DNA from: Phenylobacterium sp. | GTDB lineage: Bacteria > Pseudomonadota > Alphaproteobacteria > Caulobacterales > Caulobacteraceae | Direction: 5' to 3' | DNA length: 64,000 bases | NCBI RefSeq assembly: GCF_030651185.1 | Contig: NZ_JAUSCJ010000040.1 | Coordinates: forward strand, 34,478 to 98,477 | In this document: piece after piece, positions 28,862 through 36,433 of the stretch | Layout of the letters: every line of letters begins with the position of its first letter | Position numbering within the stretch: the stretch's first letter is position 1 | Program-made: the position numbers and the translations under genes | Notes under the pieces: generated by a model | The model's input: only the letters and a program-made list of their open reading frames with translations | Databases searched by the model: none | What the model was told of the DNA's origin: nothing

Positions 28862-28883
28862 CCTCCCCGCCGCAGCGGGGAGG
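28862..28883 (+). terminator. Hairpin after the RND operon
   Basis: CCTCCCCGC (28862-28870) pairs perfectly with GCGGGGAGG (28875-28883) around a four-base loop, 20 bases after the pump stop codon. No T-run follows. The arm is again a CTCCCC/GGGGAG core. Confidence 0.5.
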
Positions 28884-28896
28884 AGGAGAGACTGTC

Positions 28897-28974
28897 ATGG
28901 GATGGTTGCGCCGGCGGCGACGGGGGCGTCGCGCCGGCGCTGATACAGCTCCAGCGGAAGAGCCATATCCCTAG
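28897..28974 (+). CDS. Possible 25-residue arginine-rich micropeptide
   Basis: A short open frame starts MGWLRRRRRGRRAGAD and ends EEPYP before TAG. It has a strong purine-rich site, GGAGGAGGAGAG, before its ATG. Half of the first 12 residues are Arg, followed by an acidic-proline tail. There is no independent evidence of translation, and the GGAGG sequence also belongs to the hairpin after the RND operon. It may be chance. Confidence 0.22.
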   Translation: MGWLRRRRRGRRAGADTAPAEEPYP

Positions 28975-29113
28975 GCCGCCAATCCCAGGGGGAGATGGGC
29001 GGTGTCGAGGCCTGAACAGCTCGACCCCATAATGGTGAGGCGCGCCGATATGCGCGTCAAGGTTGCCGTGCCGCTTGCGCGCGCTTTCCGAGAGAAGCCG
29101 CGTTGCGCCGCCG

Positions 29114-29617
29114 TTATTGCGGCGCGTAGCCCGTCTCGACCTTCAGATAGGCGATCAGGTCAGTCCGGTCCTTGGCGTCCTTGACGCCCATGAAGGTCAT
29201 CTTGGTGCCGGGCATGAAGGTCTTGGGGCTGGTCAGCCACTGGTCCAGGTGCTCGGCGTCCCAGGTGAAGGTCGCGGCCTTGACGACGTCGGAATACTTG
29301 TAGCCCTCGGCGGTCCCGGGCTTGCGGCCGAACATGCCGTGGAGGTTCGGACCGGTCATGTTGGCGCCGCCGGGAACCAGGGTGTGGCAGGACTTGCAGA
29401 TCGCGAACACCTTCTTGCCGTTGGTCAGGTCGCCGCTGTTGTAGGGAGCGGGCAGGGCGGCCAGCAGGGCCTGCTTCTCGGCGTCGGTGGGCTCGGGAGC
29501 GGCGGCCGGCGCCGGGGCCGTGGCGGTCTCGCCGCTGGAGGATTCGCCGGATTTGCCGCAGGCCGAAAGACCGATGACGGCGACGGTGGCGGCGAGCGTC
29601 AGGGCAAGGCGGCGCAT
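29114..29617 (-). CDS. Lipoprotein c-type cytochrome (class I)
   Basis: A 167-residue exported protein. It starts MRRLALTLAATVAVIGLSACGKSG, a lipoprotein signal with lipobox LSAC, followed by an Ala/Pro/Glu-rich linker of about 25 residues. The haem site is CKSCH (in AICKSCHTLVPGGAN), with PNLHGMFGR and the probable Met ligand in MPGTKMTFMGVKD, so it matches mitochondrial-like cytochrome c / CycM folds. It should carry electrons at the outer face of the inner membrane. The ATG at 29617 with GAGAGGA upstream is preferred over 29632. No oxidase genes are adjacent. Confidence 0.9.
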   Translation of the reverse strand: MRRLALTLAATVAVIGLSACGKSGESSSGETATAPAPAAAPEPTDAEKQALLAALPAPYNSGDLTNGKKVFAICKSCHTLVPGGANMTGPNLHGMFGRKPGTAEGYKYSDVVKAATFTWDAEHLDQWLTSPKTFMPGTKMTFMGVKDAKDRTDLIAYLKVETGYAPQ

Positions 29618-29679
29618 GGAAAATCCTCTCAAGTCTGGATGGCCGGCAAGCTACCCCAAGCGCCGCCATTGGCAAGCGC

Positions 29680-30147
29680 TCAGCCCCGCTTGCGGCGCTC
29701 CTTCTGGATGATCTCGTCCAGGGCCTGCAGGAAGCGGGAACGGTCGTTGCGGTCGAAGGGCTTGGGCCCGCCCATGATGTCGCCGGTCGAGCGGAGCTGC
29801 TCCATCAGGGCCCGCTGGGCGATGGCAGCGCCGATGGAATTCTCCGTGAAGGGTTTGCCATTGGGGGCCACCGCGTGCCCGCCCGCCGTCAGAACCCGTT
29901 CCGCGAGGGGAATGTCATTGGTCACCGCCACGTCGCCCGGCGCCACGTGCTCGGCGATCCAGTCGTCGGCCACGTCGGGCCCGGCGTCGACGATCACCCG
30001 CTCGATCATCGCCGACCTGGGGATCATGATGAAGGCGTTGGAGACCACCCAGGTCTTCAGGCCGTAACGCTGGGCGACCTTGTAGATCTCGTCCTTCACC
30101 GGGCAGGCGTCGGCGTCGATGAAGATCTCGATGGGCTTGCGGCTCAT
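29680..30147 (-). CDS. YaiI/YqxD family protein (UPF0178)
   Basis: A 155-residue protein opening with IEIFIDADACPVKDEIYKVA, the signature of UPF0178 (DUF188), followed by VDAGPDVADDWIAEHVAPGDVAVTNDIPLAERVL and a C-terminal GPKPFDRNDRSRFLQALDE. The arrangement of acidic residues resembles a PIN-like nuclease fold, but no activity is established for the family. It is soluble and standard in length. It lies upstream of the cytochrome gene on the same strand with a gap of 62 bases. Confidence 0.9.
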   Translation of the reverse strand: MSRKPIEIFIDADACPVKDEIYKVAQRYGLKTWVVSNAFIMIPRSAMIERVIVDAGPDVADDWIAEHVAPGDVAVTNDIPLAERVLTAGGHAVAPNGKPFTENSIGAAIAQRALMEQLRSTGDIMGGPKPFDRNDRSRFLQALDEIIQKERRKRG

Positions 30148-30222
30148 GGGGCCGTCACTAGCGCTATCGCCGGCTTAACACCATCCGATGATCTTCCCTT
30201 CGCCCCGCCGCGGCAGGTCGCC

Positions 30223-30322
30223 TAGATCACGATGCGCTCAGACGAATTCGTCTGAGCGCATCGTGATCTAATTTCAAAGTTATAGAGCCGGATTCAGGTT
30301 TCGAGAGAAGCCATCCGGCTCT
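30223..30322. repeat. Composite repeat copy C1 with a 48-bp perfect palindrome
   Basis: Positions 30223-30270 are an uninterrupted perfect palindrome: the left arm begins TAGATCACGATGCGCTCAG and the right arm ends CTGAGCGCATCGTGATCTA, meeting at GAATTC. After 13 bases a second hairpin follows, AGAGCCGGAT (30284-30293) with ATCCGGCTCT (30313-30322). The same two-hairpin architecture recurs at 30634-30747 in reverse order. The second hairpin ends inside the stop codon of the small gene at 30321. Confidence 0.8.
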
Positions 30323-30503
30323 AGTCCGGCGTCCCGGGTTCGAAGCGCTGGACCATGCGGGCCTGTTGCCACAGCTCCATGGCGTGCTCATGGCTGTGCT
30401 GGCGCGCGATTTCGACCGCGGCTGCGTCGTCTTCACACTCGAACGCCACGGCGCGGCTGATCCGGCCGTTGACGCCCAGGAAGTATATTCTGTAGTCGAG
30501 CAT
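30321..30503 (-). CDS. Small conserved-type protein, 60 residues, unknown function
   Basis: The peptide begins MLDYRIYFLGVNGRISRAVA, then has an acidic stretch ECEDDAAAVEIARQH and a tail ELWQQARMVQRFEPG. This pattern (an Y-x-L-D-x-x-G-R-I strand pair, an acidic helix, and E-L-W-x-x-x-R) matches a small protein type common in alphaproteobacteria whose role is unknown. Codon use is normal for the genome. The gene sits exactly between two composite repeats, C1 at its 3' end and C2 240 bases upstream. Confidence 0.6.
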   Translation of the reverse strand: MLDYRIYFLGVNGRISRAVAFECEDDAAAVEIARQHSHEHAMELWQQARMVQRFEPGTPD

Positions 30504-30633
30504 TCAGGCTTCGGCGTCCCCAAGGCCTCAACCTAACATATATTGCGCTCGGGACAGGCCGGAAAACCGGGCGTGCGATCTATACCTGCGAAGTCATGCC
30601 GTCGACAGATGAGTTGTGGCGGATAGTCGACAT

Positions 30634-30747
30634 AGAGCGGGATGCGAAAAAGTGGGAACGGTTTTTCGCGTCAATCCCGCTCTAAACATAAGGAATCAAT
30701 CACGTTTGGGATTTTGGATCGGTTCGATCCGACATCATCGTGATCTA
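30634..30747. repeat. Composite repeat copy C2
   Basis: The first hairpin pairs AGAGCGGGAT (30634-30643) with ATCCCGCTCT (30674-30683) and continues inward with GCGAAAAA/TTTTTCGC. The second pairs ATCACG (30699-30704) with CGTGAT (30739-30744), with an inner GGATCG/CGATCC stem. The closing CATCGTGATCTAG is shared with C1. The terminal CTA supplies the stop codon (TAG) of the PilZ gene on the minus strand. The remainder of the gap 30504-30744 holds no other feature. Confidence 0.75.
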
Positions 30748-31083
30748 GGCCTTAAGCGAGCGCCAGCTGGCCTTGAGGGCGTCGAAGGCCGGGTCGGTCT
30801 CGGTCTCCAGATTGTGCCGCTGGTGGATCTTGCAGCCGATCATGTCGTGGTTGCGCCACTTGGCCCGCACGATGAACACCTCGCCGTCGGGAACGTGCAG
30901 CACGGTCAGCGCCTTGGGCAGGGGCACCAGCGCCGGTATCTCCAGCTTCAGGCCGCTGACGCTGACATCTCGCATGGTCGCGTCCCACCACGACCCGAGG
31001 GCCGGACCATAGTACACCCGCACCCGGTCGCTGGTGGGGGCGCGGGGTTCAATACGACGATCAAGCCACTGAGCTTCAGACAT
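30745..31083 (-). CDS. PilZ domain protein
   Basis: A 112-residue single-domain protein with the two c-di-GMP binding motifs of PilZ: RRIEPRA (RxxxR, residues 9-14) and DVSVSGLKLEIP (D-x-S-x-x-G near residue 39). Strands follow as VLHVPDGEVFIVRAKWRNHDMIGCKI. It probably acts as a c-di-GMP receptor that changes motility or surface behaviour when bound. No partner domain is attached. The stop codon falls in the C2 repeat. Confidence 0.82.
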   Translation of the reverse strand: MSEAQWLDRRIEPRAPTSDRVRVYYGPALGSWWDATMRDVSVSGLKLEIPALVPLPKALTVLHVPDGEVFIVRAKWRNHDMIGCKIHQRHNLETETDPAFDALKASWRSLKA

Positions 31084-31453
31084 GGTCGGAAGTCATAGGC
31101 CAAGGATGCTAAATTTTTCTAAGCTTCGCCGGATGGCCGACAAGAGCGCGGCGAGGGCGGTCGCGGCATTGATTCAGGAATTTTCTCTGGCGGCGCGATT
31201 TGTCGCTAGTCTCGATCTTGGCGGTCTAACCGGTAAAGCCCCTTGATCCGCGGAGCCAACTCATCGTGACCCATGCACCCTGCGGCGTCGCCGACCTGGC
31301 CGATGTCGGCCCGCTGGTTTCAAGGATCGGAAGCTTGGCGCCGGAAGTCCGGGCGGCGGCGGCGTTGGGAATGACGTTCGAGGTTCGCGGCAACTCGGCC
31401 CCGGCGATGACCGCTGCGGTCCGTGATGCTGTCCCCCTGGTCGCCTAGCCGCG
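31084..31453. other. 370-base gap with one doubtful small open frame
   Basis: This gap lies between the divergent PilZ gene and the CDP-alcohol phosphotransferase gene. The first 180 bases are AT-richer than the surroundings and probably hold promoters for both directions. From 31266 to 31448 a GTG-started frame of 60 residues (MTHAPCGVADLADVGPLV...) ends five bases before the next gene; it has a weak GCGGAG site and no recognisable family. I do not call it as a gene. Confidence 0.4.
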
Positions 31454-32092
31454 ATGTTCGACGCCAAGATTCGACCATTCATCGATCCGGCGCTCAACCG
31501 GATGGGCGCCGCTATCGCCCGCCGCGGGGTCACGGCCAATCAGGTGACGGTGGCTGGCGCCGTCCTCGGCGCCCTGGCCGGGATCGCCATTGGCCTTGGG
31601 CAGCCGCTGCTCGGTTTGGGGTTCATCGCTGCGAGCCGTCTGCTGGACGGGCTCGACGGCGCCGTCGCGCGGTCCCGCCAGCCCACGGACTTCGGCGGGT
31701 ATCTCGATATCGTCTGCGACTATGTCTTCTACCTGGCCGTGCCGCTGGGCTTTGGCTTTGCGGCGCCGGCGAACCTTCCTTTCGCCCTCGTACTGGTTGC
31801 GAGCTTCACCCTGACAGCTGTGAGCTTCCTCGCCTATGCGGCGCTGGCGGCGAAGCGGGGGGTTGAGACCGAGGCGCATGGTCGCAAGAGCTTCTTCTAC
31901 AGCACCGGACTGGCCGAGGGCGCCGAGACCATCCTCGCCTTTGTGCTGATGTGCCTCGCGCCGGGACTGTTCCCGGCGATCGCCGTCCTGTTCACTGGGC
32001 TTTGTGTCCTAACCGTGATCCAGCGTAACGTGATGGCGCGGCGGGCGTTTCGAGAGGCGCCTCGGGACTTGACCGACGTTGATCGCCGATAG
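31454..32092 (+). CDS. CDP-alcohol phosphatidyltransferase family protein
   Basis: A 212-residue integral membrane protein with the complete signature D-x2-DG-x2-AR-x8-G-x3-D-x3-D, seen as DGLDGAVARSRQPTDFGGY followed by LDIVCD (residues 65-89). About six helices are predicted. It should transfer a phosphatidyl or related phospho-group from a CDP-linked lipid to an alcohol. The acceptor cannot be told, and the protein differs from housekeeping PgsA or PssA in lacking their neighbouring motifs. It begins a three-gene run with DUF1499 and a flavoprotein (gaps of 14 and 36 bases). Confidence 0.88.
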   Translation: MFDAKIRPFIDPALNRMGAAIARRGVTANQVTVAGAVLGALAGIAIGLGQPLLGLGFIAASRLLDGLDGAVARSRQPTDFGGYLDIVCDYVFYLAVPLGFGFAAPANLPFALVLVASFTLTAVSFLAYAALAAKRGVETEAHGRKSFFYSTGLAEGAETILAFVLMCLAPGLFPAIAVLFTGLCVLTVIQRNVMARRAFREAPRDLTDVDRR

Positions 32093-32106
32093 GCAGGAAC
32101 GACATT

Positions 32107-32916
32107 ATGAAACTGATCCTCGCGCGCACCTCGATGATCCTGTCGCTCCTGCTGCCGGTCTATTTTCTGGTGGCGGCGCTCGGGGTGAAGTTCGGCCTCT
32201 GGTCCTGGCAGGTCGGGCTGATGAAGCTGATCGTCCAGTTCGGCCTGCCATTGATCGGCTTCACGCTGCTCCTGGGTCTTGTGGCCCTGTTGACGAGCGT
32301 CATTCGCAAGCCGCGTAGAGGCTGGGCCATGGCCCTGGTTGGCCTGCTGATCCCGGTCCTGGCCCTGGGCTACCTGGCTTCAGTGCGCGCGAAGTCGGCC
32401 GAAATTCCGCCGATCCACGACATCGCCACCGACATCAGCGACCCGCCCCAGTTCTCGACCAAGGTGATGGCGGCCCGGCGTTCCGTGGACGCCAACCCGG
32501 TGAACGCCATGACCGCGACGATGGGCAGCCTGAAAGCCTATCAGGCTCCGGCCTTCGGCAGCATCGCCGCCAAGACCCTCGGTCAGGTCGGCCACGAGGC
32601 CTATCCCGGAGTCCGGACTCTGAAGGTCGCGGCCGCCCCGGCAGAGGTCTGGACCGCAGCAAAGTCCGAAGCCCAGGCGCAGGGCTGGACGGTGGTGAAC
32701 GCCGATCCGGCGACCGGCGGCGTCGAGGCGACGGCGGAGACGTTCTGGTTCGGTTTCAAGGACGATGTCGCCATTCGAATCCGCGCCAACCCGGCCGGAG
32801 GCGCAAGCGTGGATGTCCGCTCGACGTCGCGCGTGGGGCTGAGCGACATGGGCGCCAACGCCGCCCGTATTGAGGCGTTTCTGGCCGGCCTGAAGACGCG
32901 TCTGGCTGGCGCCTAG
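32107..32916 (+). CDS. DUF1499 domain-containing membrane protein
   Basis: A 269-residue protein with three N-terminal helices (residues 8-28, 37-63 and 72-92) and a soluble DUF1499 domain. The domain starts at PPIHDIATDISDPPQF and ends STSRVGLSDMGANAARIEAF, both diagnostic. The family has no known activity. The start has CAGGAAC upstream and follows the phosphotransferase gene by 14 bases. Position suggests a role in membrane lipid or redox biology, shared with its neighbours. Confidence 0.85.
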   Translation: MKLILARTSMILSLLLPVYFLVAALGVKFGLWSWQVGLMKLIVQFGLPLIGFTLLLGLVALLTSVIRKPRRGWAMALVGLLIPVLALGYLASVRAKSAEIPPIHDIATDISDPPQFSTKVMAARRSVDANPVNAMTATMGSLKAYQAPAFGSIAAKTLGQVGHEAYPGVRTLKVAAAPAEVWTAAKSEAQAQGWTVVNADPATGGVEATAETFWFGFKDDVAIRIRANPAGGASVDVRSTSRVGLSDMGANAARIEAFLAGLKTRLAGA

Positions 32917-32952
32917 GCCGGCGGGCGAGCCTGTAAGCCGGTGCGCGGGACG

Positions 32953-34074
32953 ATGCGCCGGGTCGTCCTGGTGGGCGCCGGCCACGCCCATCTCCATATC
33001 GTGCGGCATGCCGCCGTGCTGCGGGCGGCCGGCGTTGACCCGATCCTGGTGGCGCCGCCATTGTTTCACTATTCCGGGCTGGCGACCGGTGTCCTGTCCG
33101 GCGCTCTAAGCGGCGGACAGGCGCAAATCGATATCGCAGCCCTCGCGTCCCACTTCGGCGTCCAACATTTCGCCGCCGAAGCCACGGCGATCGATCGGCC
33201 CGGCCGCTGTCTTCGGCTGACCGACAGCCAAGATCTGACCTTTGACGCCGTGTCCCTAAACGTGGGCAGCGTCACGCCGGACCCCGGCGGCCTCGGCCGG
33301 GGTCTGGACGTCTGGCCCACGAAGCCGTTGACGGGTCTCATAGACCTGAGGGCGCGGGTGGAGTCCCACATCCGGGAACGTGGCGCGAGCCCGGCGATTG
33401 TGGTGGCCGGCGGAGGCCTCTCGGGGTTCGAGATCGCCGCCGCCCTTGCCGGCCTGGCGGAGCGGAAGGGGGCCTATCCCCGCATCCATCTCGTGATGAA
33501 GTCGCCGGCGACATGGGCGCCTCGACAGGCCATCACCCGGCTTTCGGCGGCCCTGCGGCGTCGCGGCGTTGTCCTGCTCAGCGATGAGGTGGTTGAGCGT
33601 GGGGTTGCGACTTGCGAACTGTCAGGGGGGCGACGGCTTCCCTGCGACATGCTGGTATTGGCTGCGGGGTTGTCGGCGGCGCCGATCGTCGCCTCGCTGG
33701 GATTGCCGCTTTCGGGGGATGGGCGGTTGCGCCTTGGACCGACCCTTCAGTCGCTGTCGGATCCCGCCATCTTCGCGGCTGGAGATTGCTCGGCGGTCGA
33801 GGGTTTCCCCCGGCCGGCGGCCGGGGTTTTCGGTGTGCGGGCGGCGCCGGTGCTCCTGCACAATCTGGCGGCATTGGGCTCGGGCGAGCCGCTGCGGCGC
33901 TATGTGCCGCAACGCAGATGGCTATCCATCATGGATCTCGGCGACGGAACGGGCCTGGGGATGCGCGGCCAGCTCTGGTGGATGGGGCGGAGCGCGCTGG
34001 CCTTGAAGCGGCGCATTGACCTCGGGTTCGTCGGCCGGATGCGCGCGCCGTCAGGCGAACCGCTTCAGGATTGA
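32953..34074 (+). CDS. FAD-dependent pyridine nucleotide-disulfide oxidoreductase (NDH-2/SelD-N-like)
   Basis: About 373 residues, beginning MRRVVLVGAGHAHLHIVRHA, an FAD-binding GxGxxH variant. Further features are PLFHYSGLATGVLSG, a second nucleotide motif VVAGGGLSGFEIAAALAGLA and IFAAGDCSAVEGFPRPAAGVFGVRAAPVLLHNL. The GGGHAH start and the HYSGL-GVL-G segment resemble the flavoprotein half fused to SelD and type II NADH dehydrogenases. No redox-active cysteine pair is present. GTG at 32941 could also start it. Its 3' end overlaps the convergent MerA-like gene by 24 bases. Confidence 0.82.
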   Translation: MRRVVLVGAGHAHLHIVRHAAVLRAAGVDPILVAPPLFHYSGLATGVLSGALSGGQAQIDIAALASHFGVQHFAAEATAIDRPGRCLRLTDSQDLTFDAVSLNVGSVTPDPGGLGRGLDVWPTKPLTGLIDLRARVESHIRERGASPAIVVAGGGLSGFEIAAALAGLAERKGAYPRIHLVMKSPATWAPRQAITRLSAALRRRGVVLLSDEVVERGVATCELSGGRRLPCDMLVLAAGLSAAPIVASLGLPLSGDGRLRLGPTLQSLSDPAIFAAGDCSAVEGFPRPAAGVFGVRAAPVLLHNLAALGSGEPLRRYVPQRRWLSIMDLGDGTGLGMRGQLWWMGRSALALKRRIDLGFVGRMRAPSGEPLQD

Positions 34075-35469
34075 GACCAGCCTGCGGGTCCTGTCGGAGA
34101 ATAGGGCGGGGGTATAGAACTGTCCGGCCAGCCGCTTGCCAATCTCGCCACGGGTCGGGTAGGGCGCGATCATCCCGGTCAGCTGGCTGAGCCGCAGTCC
34201 CGCCGACAAGGCCAGCGACCACAGGTGGATTTGGTCCCCGGCATGCCGGCCCACAAGAGTCACCCCAAGCACCTTGCCCTTGGCTGTTGTCACCAGCTTC
34301 CCGAAGCCTCGCGTATCGCCTTCCGCCTGAGCCCGATCATTCTCCGAGACTTCGAGTGTCTGAACGCGGACATCGGCGCCGTGCTGCTTCCGGGCTTCGG
34401 CTTCCCCGAGGCCGATGGCGGCGATCTCGGGATCGCAATAGGTCACCCGCGGAACCTGCAGGGCGTCGGCGTTCACCGGCAGGGCGAAGAGCGCGCGCCG
34501 CACGACCAGGGAGGCGTGGGCGCCGGCCAGATGCGTGAACTGGCCGCGGCCCGCCGCGTCGCCCACGGCGAAGACGCGCCTGTTGGAGCTGCGCAGCGAG
34601 CGGTCCGTCTTGATCCCGGCGCGGTCATAGGCGATCCCGGCCCTCTCCAGGTCCAGCCCCTCCAGCGACGGCTTGCGTCCCACCGCGATCAGGAGATGCG
34701 AGCCGGAAACGCGAATCTCCTGGTCCCTGTGGGTCAGGATGATCGTCGGTCCCGCTTCCACCCGGACCGCCTTGTGGCCGGCCAGCAGCTCAACGCCATC
34801 GGCGCGGAGCTGCTCCACAACCACTTTTGCGGCAGCGGGATCCTCGCGTCCCAGGATGTCTTCAGCTTCGATGATCACAACCTCCGACCCCAATCGCCGG
34901 AAGGCCTGACCGAGCTCCACGCCGATCGGGCCGCCGCCCAGAACGATCAGGCGCTGCGGTAGGGCCTTCAGCTCGAACACGGTCTCGTTGGTCAGGTGGG
35001 CGATCGTCTCCAGCCCGGGAATCGGCGGGATCAGCGCCCTGGAGCCGGTCGCCACCACGATCTTGCGGGCTTTCACCCGGACGCTCTCGCTGGCCAGGGT
35101 GCGGGCGTCCACGAAGCGGGCTGGCTCACGGATCACCCGGACGCCCAGGCCCTCAAACCGTTCCTGGCTGTCGACCGGCGCGATCGTCGCGATGGTGGCC
35201 GAGACGTGGGCCATGACCTTGGCGAAGTCGACGGCGACCCCCGTGGACGTGACACCCAGATGGGTGCTGTGCCGGGCCTCGTGCGCGGCGCTGGCGGCGG
35301 CGATCAGGGCCTTGGACGGCACGCAGCCATAGTTCAGGCAGTCACCGCCCATCTCGCCCTTCTCGAACAGGACGACCTTCAAACCCAGCTGGGCGGCGCC
35401 CGCGGCGACCGACAGCCCGCCAGACCCCGCGCCGATGACGGCGAGATCGGCTTTGATCTTCTGGCTCAC
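34051..35469 (-). CDS. MerA/dihydrolipoyl dehydrogenase-like flavoprotein disulfide reductase
   Basis: A 472-residue class I flavoprotein disulfide reductase. It has GAGSGGLSVAAGAAQLG, the redox-active cysteine motif GGDCLNYGCVPSKAL, the NADH motif VLGGGPIGVELGQAFRRLG and FAVGDAAGRGQFTHLAGAHA. In the C-terminal dimer domain APYPTRGEIGKRLAG replaces the HPT--E catalytic pair, with Tyr at the His position as in MerA. The N-terminal HMA domain and the C-terminal Cys-Cys pair of real mercuric reductase are absent, so mercury reduction is unlikely. Its start overlaps the TVP38 gene (ATGA). Confidence 0.88.
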   Translation of the reverse strand: MSQKIKADLAVIGAGSGGLSVAAGAAQLGLKVVLFEKGEMGGDCLNYGCVPSKALIAAASAAHEARHSTHLGVTSTGVAVDFAKVMAHVSATIATIAPVDSQERFEGLGVRVIREPARFVDARTLASESVRVKARKIVVATGSRALIPPIPGLETIAHLTNETVFELKALPQRLIVLGGGPIGVELGQAFRRLGSEVVIIEAEDILGREDPAAAKVVVEQLRADGVELLAGHKAVRVEAGPTIILTHRDQEIRVSGSHLLIAVGRKPSLEGLDLERAGIAYDRAGIKTDRSLRSSNRRVFAVGDAAGRGQFTHLAGAHASLVVRRALFALPVNADALQVPRVTYCDPEIAAIGLGEAEARKQHGADVRVQTLEVSENDRAQAEGDTRGFGKLVTTAKGKVLGVTLVGRHAGDQIHLWSLALSAGLRLSQLTGMIAPYPTRGEIGKRLAGQFYTPALFSDRTRRLVSILKRFA

Positions 35470-36182
35470 AGGCTCTTTCCGGATTTGGCGCGGGCGCGCT
35501 GATAGACGGTGGTGGCGAGGGTCAGCAGGCCCAGGGCGATCAGCGGAAGCAGCACGGCGGGCGAGAAGATCACGCCAAGGTCCGGCGTTTCGCCGCGGGC
35601 CAGCAACTCACCGATGCCAGCTCCGATGCCGCTGTAGATAAAGGTCGCCGGCATGATCCCGAAGAACGTGGCCAGCGCATAGGCGCGCAGGGGCGCGTGG
35701 GCCAGGGCGGCGGCCACATTGACCAGCCAGAAGGGTGCAAGCGGGATCAAGCGGAGGGTCAGGATATAGCCGAAGGCGCCGGCCTGGACGCCGTCGATGA
35801 CGGACTTGAGCCGCCCGCCCGAGGCCTCCGCCCGATCCCGCAACGCCTGACCGAGTGATGTCTTGACGGCATAGAAGACCAGAATGGCCCCGGTGGTGGC
35901 GCCAACCACGGTGGCCACGCCGCCCACCCAGGTTCCGAACAGATAGCCGCCGGCCAGGGTCAGGATCACGGCGCCGGGAAGGCTGACGGCGGTGGCCAGG
36001 GCGTAGACGAGGATGAATGTCAGCAGAGCGAGCGGCAGTTGCTGGCCGACAAAGGCCCGCAGCGCGGCCTCGTTGGCCTGCAGCGCTTCCAGATTGAGGT
36101 ATCGTGTGGCGCCGCTGGCGAACACCGCGGCGATGACGGCCAGCAGGATCAGCAGCGGTGCGAAGCGTTTGAGGCGGGCCAT
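35466..36182 (-). CDS. TVP38/TMEM64 family membrane protein (VTT/DedA superfamily)
   Basis: A 238-residue protein with an N-terminal helix, then the VTT domain: SLPGAVILTLAGGYLFGTWVG, a re-entrant segment TGAILVFYAVKTSLG, RLIPLAPFWLVNVAAALAHA and a conserved ATFFGIMPATFIYSGIGAG. Proteins of this superfamily are linked to membrane homeostasis and lipid scrambling. It is directly coupled to the MerA-like gene by a four-base overlap, an arrangement also seen as a fusion in other bacteria. It is the first gene of the minus-strand half of the redox/lipid module. Confidence 0.9.
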   Translation of the reverse strand: MARLKRFAPLLILLAVIAAVFASGATRYLNLEALQANEAALRAFVGQQLPLALLTFILVYALATAVSLPGAVILTLAGGYLFGTWVGGVATVVGATTGAILVFYAVKTSLGQALRDRAEASGGRLKSVIDGVQAGAFGYILTLRLIPLAPFWLVNVAAALAHAPLRAYALATFFGIMPATFIYSGIGAGIGELLARGETPDLGVIFSPAVLLPLIALGLLTLATTVYQRARAKSGKSL

Positions 36183-36433
36183 CTGGTCTCCAGTGTCGCG
36201 GTCAGCGACCAGTCATAGACGCCTGGGGCGATGTGATCCACGCTCCAGGATGCGCGCCAAGTCGGCGGCCGCCTGTCCGTCGCTGCGGTTGGGGGGCGGC
36301 CGTCGGTCCGCAGAGGCCTGGGCCGTTTCGCTGCCTCACCGGCCGGTATCGAACTCGCCTTCGGAGGTTTCGGACACGAGGCGCCGCCGACGGGATCAAG
36401 GCCCTGGAGACGGGGACCGGTCGCGATCTCGGA

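Noticed and set aside
25578..28898. 1106-codon minus-strand open frame
   Set aside because: It is the complement of the RND pump gene; composition is the usual Gly/His/Arg/Gln shadow.
31266..31448. 60-codon frame before the CDP-alcohol phosphotransferase
   Set aside because: Weak start context, no recognised family, and composition could arise by chance.
34051..35469. Mercury resistance (merA)
   Set aside because: The HMA domain, C-terminal Cys-Cys pair and other mer genes are absent.
36183..36433. Possible gene in the gap between the TVP38 and ligase genes
   Set aside because: Only short frames on both strands without ribosome sites or recognisable motifs were found.
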